From the NCBI RefSeq assembly GCF_002278035.1, contig NZ_CP022604.1, positions 744,001 through 808,000 on the forward strand: DNA of 64,000 nt. Reading direction: 5' to 3'. This document shows, piece after piece, positions 48,146-55,633 of the stretch. Each line of letters starts with the position of its first letter. Position 1 is the stretch's first letter. This DNA comes from Ochrobactrum quorumnocens (lineage in GTDB: Bacteria > Pseudomonadota > Alphaproteobacteria > Rhizobiales > Rhizobiaceae). The notes below the pieces were generated by a model that was given only the letters and a program-made list of their open reading frames with translations, searched no databases and was not told where the DNA came from. The position numbers were made by a program, and so were the translations under genes.

Positions 48146-49080
48146 CAGGCTTTGCCGAGCATCAGATTCATATTCTGAACAGCGGCACCCGATGCGCCCT
48201 TGCCGAGATTGTCGAGCAGCGCTACGAGATTGACCTGATTGTCGCCTTCCGTTCCAAACACGAAAAGCTTCATGCCATCCTTGCCAGCAAGCTCTTCAGC
48301 ATCGACGCGCGGCAGTTGACTGCTTTCCTCCAGCGAAACAACCTCAACGTTATTCTGCCCAGCATAATGTTCGGTCAAAACCTTATGGATATCATTAAGC
48401 GACGGCGAGCCTTCAAGTTCGGTCACAAAGAGCGGAACCTGAACGATCATGCCTTGAGGGAAACGGCCGACGCTTGGGCTGAAGAGTGGGCGGCGATCCA
48501 GACGACCATGCAATTGCAGTTCAGCCACATGCTTGTGACGCAGCGGCAGGCCATAGAGGAAGTTGTTGGCCGCTAGATGCTCCGGATGGTTCTTATCTTC
48601 CATCTGCGCGATCATCTGTTTGCCGCCGCCTGTATAGCCGGAAACCGCGTTGACGCTGATTGGATAATCAGCCGCCAACAACCCGGCATCGCGCAAGGGG
48701 CGAACGAGGGCGATAGCGCCGGTCGGATAGCAGCCGGGATTAGCAACAAGGCGTGCTTCAGCAATCCGCTCACGCTGGCCTTTGGCGAGCTCCGCAAAGC
48801 CGTAGGCCCAGTCTGAGTGCACTCGATGAGCGGTCGACGTATCGATTATCCGGGTCGAGTTGTGACCTTCGAGCAGCGAAACAGCCTCCTTGGAAGCGTC
48901 ATCTGGCAGGCACAAGATCGCAATATCGGCAGAACGCAGATAGTCGGTACGCAAATCCTTGTTGCGACGCTCGGCTTCTGGAATGGAAATCACTTCAAGA
49001 TCGTCGCGCTCGGCAAGGCGACCGCGAATTTGCAGACCAGTTGTGCCGTGTTCGCCGTCGATGAAGATTTTCGGTTTCAT
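48145..49080 (-). CDS. argC: N-acetyl-gamma-glutamyl-phosphate reductase (type 2)
   Basis: NADPH-dependent third step of arginine synthesis. N-terminal [18 protein letters not shown] dinucleotide fold; catalytic Cys in [13 protein letters not shown] near residue 115; [11 protein letters not shown] near residue 148. 311 aa matches the shorter type 2 enzymes. Coupled to the downstream kinase gene by a one-base overlap. speB lies upstream, with a short tandem repeat in between. Confidence 0.94.
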   Translation of the reverse strand: MKPKIFIDGEHGTTGLQIRGRLAERDDLEVISIPEAERRNKDLRTDYLRSADIAILCLPDDASKEAVSLLEGHNSTRIIDTSTAHRVHSDWAYGFAELAKGQRERIAEARLVANPGCYPTGAIALVRPLRDAGLLAADYPISVNAVSGYTGGGKQMIAQMEDKNHPEHLAANNFLYGLPLRHKHVAELQLHGRLDRRPLFSPSVGRFPQGMIVQVPLFVTELEGSPSLNDIHKVLTEHYAGQNNVEVVSLEESSQLPRVDAEELAGKDGMKLFVFGTEGDNQVNLVALLDNLGKGASGAAVQNMNLMLGKA

Positions 49081-49121
49081 GCGCTTTGCCTTTAGATTTC
49101 AGAAAGTTACGCCATTATTCG

Positions 49122-49163
49122 GAATCAATTTTCGAGCTGCTTGAATCAATTTCTGAGCTGCAG
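49122..49163. repeat. Two imperfect 21-bp tandem repeats
   Basis: GAATCAATTTTCGAGCTGCTT (split here for length as units 49122-49142 and 49143-49163) is followed directly by a copy differing at four positions near the centre and end. It lies in the speB-argC gap. Confidence 0.7.
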
Positions 49164-49176
49164 CAAGGCTTAGTTT

Positions 49177-50127
49177 TTATCGTCGCGCTTTTTGCTCGGC
49201 CAGAAGTCCGAGATAATACATCGCAATGGTCGCTCCGGCTATTGCCGTTATATCGGCATGATCGTAAGCGGGTGCAACCTCAACAACATCTGCACCCACA
49301 AAATCAAGTTGTGTGAGCTTGCGAAGCACAGACAGCACCTTCGCCGAAGACGGGCCGCCAGCAACTGGCGTGCCGGTTCCTGGTGCAAATGCCGGATCAA
49401 GACAATCAATGTCAAAGGTCAGATAGGTCTTCTTGCCAACAGTGCGTTTCAGAATCACGTCGGCAATTGCCTGCGCCGACATGTCCTCAACCTCGTGACC
49501 ATAGATGATCTTGATTCCGCAATCTTCTGGCGCATGCGTCCGAATGCCGATCTGGATAGAATGTTCAGGATCGATAATTCCGTCACGCACGGCTCGAGCT
49601 ACGAAAGAACCGTGGTCAATGCGCTTGCCATCATCAAACCAGGTATCCTGATGCGCGTCGAATTGAACCAGTGCAAGCGGGCCGTATTTTGCGGCATGGG
49701 CTTTGAGTAGTGGCCATGTCACAAAATGGTCCCCGCCAAGCGTCAGCAAAAACGCATCGGATTTGAGGATTTTTCCGGCTTCCCGCTCTATCGTTGCGGG
49801 CGTCTTATAATGATTGCCGTAATCAAGAAGACAGTCGCCGTAGTCGATCACGGCGAGGTTTTCGAATAGATCGCGCTCAAACGGATATTGTGGATCGTTG
49901 TCGAAAATCGCCGATGCGCGACGGATCGCCTGCGGGCCGAAGCGCGCGCCGGGCCGGTTGGAAACCGCCGCATCAAACGGAATGCCCCAAACGACTGCTT
50001 CAGCACCCTTCAGCGACTTCGTATAAACACGCCGCATGAACGATAGCACACCCGCGTGGGTGGGGTCGGTGGCAGCGCTGGTCAGGCTGCCGGCGGTGAA
50101 AGCATGGTCGATGGTTTTTGAGGGCAT
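49177..50127 (-). CDS. speB: Agmatinase
   Basis: Mn-dependent ureohydrolase that converts agmatine to putrescine and urea. Metal motifs: LGGDHFVTWPL near residue 123, FDAHQDTWFDD near residue 148 and FDIDCLDPAFAPGTGTPVAGG near residue 233. 316 aa. ATG 50127 (MPSKTIDH) follows GGGAG; the longer frame to 50169 is less likely. Same strand as argC and the monooxygenase gene; argC-speB pairing is common in rhizobia. Confidence 0.93.
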   Translation of the reverse strand: MPSKTIDHAFTAGSLTSAATDPTHAGVLSFMRRVYTKSLKGAEAVVWGIPFDAAVSNRPGARFGPQAIRRASAIFDNDPQYPFERDLFENLAVIDYGDCLLDYGNHYKTPATIEREAGKILKSDAFLLTLGGDHFVTWPLLKAHAAKYGPLALVQFDAHQDTWFDDGKRIDHGSFVARAVRDGIIDPEHSIQIGIRTHAPEDCGIKIIYGHEVEDMSAQAIADVILKRTVGKKTYLTFDIDCLDPAFAPGTGTPVAGGPSSAKVLSVLRKLTQLDFVGADVVEVAPAYDHADITAIAGATIAMYYLGLLAEQKARR

Positions 50128-50190
50128 GGCTGGCTCCCGAATAGTTTCACAACTCTCATAGCGCTTCACGAAGCAAATTGGGAGATTGCT

Positions 50191-50538
50191 TTATGTGGTT
50201 TTTGCGTCAAAACCATAAGCGCGTTCTACCCGGGCGATGCGAACGCGATAAGTTTCATACCATTGCTGGCGACCGAGTTTTTGCGCGACGAGATGATCAA
50301 CGTCGCGCTTCCATGCCCGGATGCTCTCTTCGTCTGCCCAGAACGAATTGGTGATGCCGAAGCCTTCCGTATCGCGTGCACTTTCAACCCCAATATAACC
50401 GGGTTGTTTTGAGGCCAGTTCCGCCATGCTTTGTGCCATTTCGCCATAGCCATCATCAGCGCCAAACCGTTGCGATGAAAATGTGACTACGAAGTAGGGC
50501 GGGTGTGGTGTGTTGGCAAAACATTCAGTCGTAGACAT
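50191..50538 (-). CDS. Antibiotic biosynthesis monooxygenase-family (ABM) protein
   Basis: 115-aa ferredoxin-like-fold protein. The ABM pattern is visible in YFVVTFSSQ, MAELASKQPGYIGVESARDTEGFGITNSFWADEESIRAWKRDVDH and QQWYETYRVRIARVERAYGF. Often annotated as antibiotic biosynthesis monooxygenase; the real role is unknown. ATG 50538 follows GGAG. It lies 63 bases upstream of speB on the same strand. Confidence 0.85.
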   Translation of the reverse strand: MSTTECFANTPHPPYFVVTFSSQRFGADDGYGEMAQSMAELASKQPGYIGVESARDTEGFGITNSFWADEESIRAWKRDVDHLVAQKLGRQQWYETYRVRIARVERAYGFDAKTT

Positions 50539-50610
50539 AGGCGTGCTCCATCTTCGAAGAATCGTGGACTTCACTCTTCATGAATGCTGTCGACGGGGCT
50601 TGCAACTGCG

Positions 50611-50690
50611 ACTACAGCATCAGCCCAAAAATCGGAATCTATTTTTGGAAAGCTCGAAGGGTGGCTTCAATAGCCTAGAGCGCTGCTCAA
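50611..50690. repeat. Intergenic repeat (CCCAAAAATCGG hairpin family)
   Basis: CTACAGCATCAGCCCAAAAA, an AATCGG...TTTTTGG hairpin and a CCTAGAGCG end. Relative of the first module at 20398. It occupies the divergent gap between the ABM and phosphatase genes. Confidence 0.75.
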
Positions 50691-50782
50691 CATCTCAGGG
50701 TGCAAAATTGCGCGGGCGATAAACCGCGATTGTGAGAACGCGGAGCGTGTTGGCAAATACCTCTCTTTCAAAGAGGGGTTTT

Positions 50783-51589
50783 ATGAGAAAAGTAATATTT
50801 CCAATTTCAATCGCGCTTGTTTGTTCTGCCGCGCTGTCTGGCTGTGTGACTGACCAGCGTGCGGCCCGCTATCAATTGGAGCAGCAGAATGTGGGCGCGC
50901 TCAACTGGATGCAACAATCTGGCGAATACGAGGCGCTTGCCTATCAGGCCTTTAACAGTGCGCGCAAAGCGTTCGACACGGCGAAGGTTCGCAAAGGATA
51001 CCGTAAAGCGGTGATCGTCGATCTTGATGAAACGATGATCGATAATTCGGCTTATGCCGGATGGCGTATCCAGCATAATGTGCCTTACACAGAGAAAACT
51101 TGGGCGCGCTGGATGGCTGCCGAACAGGCCCGATCTATTCCGGGTGCTGTCGATTTCGCACGTCATGTGAATTCGCATGGAGGCAGCATGTTCTATGTCA
51201 CGAACCGCGATGCCAAATCATTTGAACATACAGCGGCCAACATCAGGAAGCTCGGCTTTCCCGGTGTATCAACGAAGACACTGCTTCTGAACAGTGGCCA
51301 ATCAAACAAGCAGGCGCGTTTTGATACCATTAAAGCGGCCGGCTTTGATGCGGTGGTCTATGTTGGTGATAATCTCAATGATTTCGGAGGTGTCACGTAT
51401 CACAAGAACAACCAGCAGCGACGCGCTTTCGTTGCAGCCAATCAAGCGGCCTTTGGAACCAAGTTTTTCATGCTTCCAAATCCAAGCTATGGCGATTGGG
51501 TTTCCGGCATGGCGCCGGAATTTTACAAACAGTCTGTAGAGAAACAGTTGCAGATCAGCCGGGAAGCCATTCGTGCCTGGGCAGGTTGA
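50783..51589 (+). CDS. HAD-family acid phosphatase lipoprotein (e(P4)/OlpA type)
   Basis: Surface or periplasmic phosphatase of 268 aa. Lipobox LSGC near residue 18. HAD motif I IVDLDETMIDNS near residue 77, motif II FYVTNRD near residue 137 and motif III VYVGDNLNDFGG near residue 191, all with DDDD-type aspartates of class C acid phosphatases such as H. influenzae e(P4). Such enzymes free nucleosides or nicotinamide riboside from nucleotides. ATG 50783 follows AGAGGGGTTTT. It interrupts the leftward series between rpsI and the ABM/speB genes. Confidence 0.9.
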   Translation: MRKVIFPISIALVCSAALSGCVTDQRAARYQLEQQNVGALNWMQQSGEYEALAYQAFNSARKAFDTAKVRKGYRKAVIVDLDETMIDNSAYAGWRIQHNVPYTEKTWARWMAAEQARSIPGAVDFARHVNSHGGSMFYVTNRDAKSFEHTAANIRKLGFPGVSTKTLLLNSGQSNKQARFDTIKAAGFDAVVYVGDNLNDFGGVTYHKNNQQRRAFVAANQAAFGTKFFMLPNPSYGDWVSGMAPEFYKQSVEKQLQISREAIRAWAG

Positions 51590-51612
51590 AATAGTCCAGA
51601 CATTGCGAAAAC

Positions 51613-51640
51613 AAAAAAGCGGACCCGAAGGTCCGCTTTT
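51613..51640. terminator. Bidirectional terminator between phosphatase gene and rpsI
   Basis: AAAAGCGGAC/GTCCGCTTTT hairpin between convergent genes. Confidence 0.92.
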
Positions 51641-51663
51641 CTGTAATTCCAAAGCGATAAATA

Positions 51664-52137
51664 TTAGCGCTTGGAGAACTGGAAAGAACGGCGAGCCTTT
51701 GCCTTACCGTACTTCTTACGTTCAACAACGCGGCTATCGCGAGTAAGGAAGCCACCCTTCTTGAGAACCGTGCGAAGGCCTGGTTCGTAGTAGGTGAGTG
51801 CCTTGGAGATGCCGTGGCGAACTGCACCGGCCTGACCGGAAAGACCGCCGCCAACAACAGTCGCGACAACATCGAACTGACCAGCGCGGTTCGACGCAAC
51901 GATTGGCTGCTGCAGGATCATCTGCAGAACCGGACGTGCGAAATACGCAGCGAATTCTTTGCCGTTGACGGTGATCTTGCCGGAACCTGGCTTGACCCAA
52001 ACGCGAGCAATCGCGTCTTTACGCTTGCCGGTCGCATAAGCGCGGCCCTGAGCGTCGATCTTCTGAACGTGAACCGGAGCGGCCTGTTCAGCGGCTACGC
52101 TGCCGAGTTCTTCGAGCGAGTTGAGCTGCTCAGCCAT
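51664..52137 (-). CDS. rpsI: 30S ribosomal protein S9
   Basis: Small-subunit protein that contacts P-site tRNA with its C-terminal tail (SFQFSKR). Typical blocks: [47 protein letters not shown] and [21 protein letters not shown]. 157 aa, with an N-terminal extension of nearly 30 residues usual in alphaproteobacteria. Starts two bases after the rplM stop. Confidence 0.97.
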   Translation of the reverse strand: MAEQLNSLEELGSVAAEQAAPVHVQKIDAQGRAYATGKRKDAIARVWVKPGSGKITVNGKEFAAYFARPVLQMILQQPIVASNRAGQFDVVATVVGGGLSGQAGAVRHGISKALTYYEPGLRTVLKKGGFLTRDSRVVERKKYGKAKARRSFQFSKR

Positions 52138-52139
52138 GA

Positions 52140-52604
52140 TTATGCATTCCCTTTGTTCTTGCGGTTCAGCGCGCCAACGTCCAGAGTTTCTGGCTGCTGA
52201 GCTTCATGCTGATGTTCTGCACCTGCATAAACGCGCAGGTTCTTCATCTGACGACGGCCAAGCGGGCCACGTGGGATCATACGCTCGATAGCCTTTTCAA
52301 GAACGCGTTCTGGGAAACGGCCTTCGAGAATCTGGCGAGCAGTACGCTCCTTGATGCCACCTGGATGGCCAGTGTGCCAGTAGTAAACCTTGTCGGTGTA
52401 CTTCTTACCGGTCAGAACAACCTTATCGGCATTGATGATGATGACATTGTCGCCATCGTCAACGTGCGGGGTGAAGGTTGCTTTGTGCTTACCGCGCAGG
52501 CGATTGGCGACGAGGGATGCGAGACGACCGACGACGAGACCTTCTGCGTCGATCAGAATCCACTTCTTCACCACTTCGGCTGGCTTCTGAGAAAAAGTTG
52601 CCAT
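52140..52604 (-). CDS. rplM: 50S ribosomal protein L13
   Basis: Early-assembly large-subunit protein. Blocks: [48 protein letters not shown] and [32 protein letters not shown]. 154 aa. The gene pair rplM-rpsI is universal. The 239-base leader to the PaaI gene would carry its promoter; I see no clear structure. Confidence 0.97.
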   Translation of the reverse strand: MATFSQKPAEVVKKWILIDAEGLVVGRLASLVANRLRGKHKATFTPHVDDGDNVIIINADKVVLTGKKYTDKVYYWHTGHPGGIKERTARQILEGRFPERVLEKAIERMIPRGPLGRRQMKNLRVYAGAEHQHEAQQPETLDVGALNRKNKGNA

Positions 52605-52843
52605 TGAAGTCTTCCTTGACTTAATCCCAGATCTTACGATCCAGGCTTTTCTTGTTGCTTGTGTTAGTCACGCCAATTGTAATGACGGCCAACCTTAAGG
52701 ACGTTTGAAAGCGAGCTTCCTAACGCACTAGGCGGGTCGATACACAAACTCGAGAAGGTCGTCAAGCGCTGTTTTTACGACTGTTATTTAAAAATACAAT
52801 AAAAACAATCACTTATGAATGAGGTATTATAATACCGTATTTT

Positions 52844-53290
52844 TTAACGCGGTGGAATGGAATAAGTCGCTGTTGCGTGGGCGATCAGCTCGTTTCGCTC
52901 ATCACTGGTCAGACTTATATCCAGTACGGCCAAACGCTTTCCGAGCTTGAGAATCCTTGCCAACGCCTTCACCGTCCCCGGCGTGGCTTTGCGCAGGAAA
53001 TTGATATTGAGATTTGTAGTCACAGCAAGCGCGACTGGTCCTATATGACCAAGAATTGCTGCATAAGCTGCCACGTCTGCAAGTGCGAAAAGAGAAGGAC
53101 CCGAAACAGTGCCGCCGGGTCGCAAGTGCTGAGCATCGGCGCGAAGATGCATTGTCGCGACGCCGTCCTCGATAGAGACAATCTCAAAACTGTCGTCAAG
53201 TTGCGGAAACTCGCGCTTCATGAAGAGGCGTAAATCGTCAATATTCATGACTGGGCTCAAGGCCGTATGGTGTGCAGTGTTGATATTCAT
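52844..53290 (-). CDS. PaaI-family hotdog thioesterase
   Basis: Acyl-CoA thioesterase-like protein of 148 aa. Hotdog motifs: RPGGTVSGPSLFALADVAAYAAI (with the G-G-x-x-x-x-x-x-D pattern) and NLNINFLRKATPGTVKALARI. ATG 53290 is preceded by GGGAGAGGAA, a strong ribosome binding site, in preference to a second Met at residue 15. Substrate not known. Located upstream of rplM on the same strand. Confidence 0.88.
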   Translation of the reverse strand: MNINTAHHTALSPVMNIDDLRLFMKREFPQLDDSFEIVSIEDGVATMHLRADAQHLRPGGTVSGPSLFALADVAAYAAILGHIGPVALAVTTNLNINFLRKATPGTVKALARILKLGKRLAVLDISLTSDERNELIAHATATYSIPPR

Positions 53291-53393
53291 TTCCTCTCCC
53301 TATCTTTAAGAACTAACGGGAGTAAGGCCGATCTTGCAAGCATGTGTTGCGATATGCCACCAATAAAGTCGAAATTTGCGGAGGAGGAACCAA

Positions 53394-53822
53394 ATGCAGA
53401 CACCTTCAGACAATCAAATTCGCGAAATTCTTCAGTCTGTCAAAACGATTGCGTTGCTTGGTGCGTCGCCCAAAGCTGAGCGCCCAAGCAACGGCGTCAT
53501 GAAGTTTCTGCTTGATCGGGGATACCATGTCATTCCCGTTAATCCGGGGCAGGTGGGAAAAAGTATCCACGGACAGCAAGTAGTGGCCAATCTCGCCGAT
53601 ATTGATGAGCTGATCGATATGGTGGATGTTTTCCGAGCATCTTATTCGCTTCCGGGCATTGTAGATGAAATTCTCGCTATGAAGCAGCGGCCAGCGGTTC
53701 TTTGGACACAGCTCGATGTGGTGCATGAAGAAGCAGCAAAGAAGGCTGCAGATGCTGGTTTGAAAGTGATAATGGATCGCTGCCCAGCTATCGAATACCC
53801 GCGGCTGATTGGCCGATCGTAA
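53394..53822 (+). CDS. CoA-binding-domain protein (YccU-like)
   Basis: Rossmann-fold CoA-binding protein of 142 aa: VKTIALLGASPKAERPSNGVMKFLLDRGYHVIPVNPG, DMVDVFRASYSLPGIVDEIL and VIMDRCPAIEYPRL, as in E. coli YccU and the N-terminus of succinyl-CoA synthetase alpha. Function unknown. ATG 53394 follows GGAGGAGG. metY lies downstream on the same strand after 116 bases. Confidence 0.9.
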   Translation: MQTPSDNQIREILQSVKTIALLGASPKAERPSNGVMKFLLDRGYHVIPVNPGQVGKSIHGQQVVANLADIDELIDMVDVFRASYSLPGIVDEILAMKQRPAVLWTQLDVVHEEAAKKAADAGLKVIMDRCPAIEYPRLIGRS

Positions 53823-53938
53823 GTCACGGAATTATTTTCTTTAATTGTATCGCTTGGCGCAAATTCCTCCTTTGCTTTCTTTGTGGCACAGCCTAACGTC
53901 CACTCGAATTAATTGGCATAGACTGTCAGGAGGAACTT

Positions 53939-55222
53939 ATGTCTAAACGCTCACCCGGCATCGAAACACTAGCAGTCCATGCGGGCGCAAAACCCGATCC
54001 GACGACGGGTGCACGTGCGACGCCGATCTATCAGACAACGTCTTTCGTGTTCGATGATGCCGATCACGCTGCCTCGCTGTTTGGCTTGCAGGCTTTTGGC
54101 AACATTTATACGCGCATCACCAACCCGACTACCGCTGTTTTAGAGGAGCGCATTGCTGCTCTCGAAGGAGGCACGGCTGCAGTTGCCACCGCTTCGGGAC
54201 ATGCCGCTCAGCTGTTGGTATTCCATGCGCTGCTGCAGCCGGGCGATAATTTTGTTGCTGCACGCCAGCTTTATGGCGGTTCGATCAACCAGTTTGGCCA
54301 GTCTTTCAAATCCTTCGGTTGGCAGGTTCGTTGGGCGGATGCAACCAATCCTGCGGAGTTCGCTAAGCAGATTGATGATCGCACACGCGCAATCTTCATT
54401 GAGAGCTTTGCCAATCCGGGCGGTATCGTTGTTGATATAGAGGCGATTGCCGAAATCGCTCACAAATACGGTCTGCCGCTGATCGTCGATAATACGCTGG
54501 CATCGCCTTATCTCGTACGTCCGATTGAGCACGGTGCGGATATTGTTGTGCATTCGCTGACCAAATTCATCGGCGGGCATGGCAATTCGATGGGTGGTAT
54601 TCTGATAGATGCTGGAACATTCGATTGGGCCAAGTCCGGAAACTATCCGCTTCTGACCGAACCGCGTCCAGACTATGCCGGTCTCGAACTGCACAAGACA
54701 TTCGGCAACATTTCTTTTGCCATTGCTGCGCGCGTGCTTGGCCTGCGCGATTTCGGCCCAGCCATTTCGCCATTCAATGCGTTCCAGATTCTGACAGGCG
54801 TTGAAACGCTGCCACTGCGTATGCAGCGCCATGTGGACAACGCATTGAAGGTCGCTTCATGGCTGCATGGACATGAGAAAGTATCCTGGGTGAATTATGC
54901 CGGGCTTCCTCATGACCAGTATCATGCGCTTCAGCAGAAATACTCGCCGAAGGGCGCAGGCTCTGTTTTCACCTTTGGCTTGAAAAGCGGCTATGAAGCG
55001 GGCGTCAAGTTTGTCGATAGCCTCGAACTGTTCTCGCTGTTGGCCAATATTGGCGATACCCGTTCGCTGGTTATTCACCCCGCATCGACGACGCATCGTC
55101 AGCTGACCGATGAGCAGAAGGTTGCGGCGGGTGCAGGCCCGGATGTCGTTCGTCTGTCCATCGGCATCGAAAATGCTGATGATATTATAGCTGATATCGA
55201 ACAGGCGCTTGCCAAGGTCTGA
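53939..55222 (+). CDS. metY: O-acetylhomoserine sulfhydrylase/aminocarboxypropyltransferase
   Basis: PLP enzyme of direct sulfhydrylation: O-acetylhomoserine plus sulfide to homocysteine. Cys/Met metabolism fold: IYQTTSFVFDDADHAASLFGLQAFGNIYTRITNPT, SGHAAQLLVFHALLQPGDNFVAA, PLP Lys in HSLTKFIGGHGNSMGG near residue 206. The insertion-containing length of 427 aa points to MetY rather than MetZ. ATG after CAGGAGGAACTT. No SAM-II riboswitch is visible upstream. The cupin gene begins four bases after the stop. Confidence 0.93.
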   Translation: MSKRSPGIETLAVHAGAKPDPTTGARATPIYQTTSFVFDDADHAASLFGLQAFGNIYTRITNPTTAVLEERIAALEGGTAAVATASGHAAQLLVFHALLQPGDNFVAARQLYGGSINQFGQSFKSFGWQVRWADATNPAEFAKQIDDRTRAIFIESFANPGGIVVDIEAIAEIAHKYGLPLIVDNTLASPYLVRPIEHGADIVVHSLTKFIGGHGNSMGGILIDAGTFDWAKSGNYPLLTEPRPDYAGLELHKTFGNISFAIAARVLGLRDFGPAISPFNAFQILTGVETLPLRMQRHVDNALKVASWLHGHEKVSWVNYAGLPHDQYHALQQKYSPKGAGSVFTFGLKSGYEAGVKFVDSLELFSLLANIGDTRSLVIHPASTTHRQLTDEQKVAAGAGPDVVRLSIGIENADDIIADIEQALAKV

Positions 55223-55226
55223 TGTT

Positions 55227-55574
55227 ATGAGCCTGCTTGTTGATTTCGAACTGACTGACGTTGAGCCGGAGGAGGGCGCACCTTTACCAGAGCGTGTCCT
55301 GTCGGGTGATCCGCGCTCCCGCACATGGAACCTCGAAGAGACTGCCGATGGCAAGCTCTTCGCAGGCATATGGGAAAGCTCGCCGGGAAAATGGCGTGTT
55401 GAATATGACGAATGGGAGTTTTGTCACATTCTCGCTGGTCATTCGGTCTTGACGGAAGAGGGTGGTGAAGCGCGCACGCTTAAAGCGGGCGATAGCTTTG
55501 TAATTCGCCCCGGCTTCAAGGGCACCTGGGAAGCGATCGAAACCACGCGCAAGGAATATGTGATCCGGCTTTAA
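55227..55574 (+). CDS. Cupin-domain protein (DUF861-like)
   Basis: Single-domain cupin of 115 aa: AGIWESSPGKWRVEYDEWEFCHILAGHSVLTEEGG, then LKAGDSFVIRPGFKGTWEAIETTRKEYVIRL, as in Cupin_3/DUF861 (ureidoglycine-type) proteins. Metal-binding histidines are fewer than in classical cupins. Co-transcribed with metY (four-base gap), but no role in sulfur metabolism is known. Confidence 0.86.
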   Translation: MSLLVDFELTDVEPEEGAPLPERVLSGDPRSRTWNLEETADGKLFAGIWESSPGKWRVEYDEWEFCHILAGHSVLTEEGGEARTLKAGDSFVIRPGFKGTWEAIETTRKEYVIRL

Positions 55575-55600
55575 AGCCGGCGTCGTTATTGTTGGAAGCT

Positions 55601-55633
55601 AAAAGGCCCGGTCGCTATGACCGGGCCTTTTTC
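55601..55633. terminator. Bidirectional terminator between cupin gene and ALDH gene
   Basis: AAGGCCCGGTC/GACCGGGCCTT hairpin with AAAA before and TTTTT after. Confidence 0.92.

Noticed and set aside
52823..52836. Palindrome GGTATTATAATACC with T-run on the plus strand
   Set aside because: No plus-strand gene ends there and the stem is all weak pairs; on the minus strand it lacks a T-run, so I do not call a terminator.
53823..53938. SAM-responsive riboswitch before metY
   Set aside because: The conserved SAM-II core and its pseudoknot partners are not present; only AT-rich leader and a strong ribosome binding site are seen.
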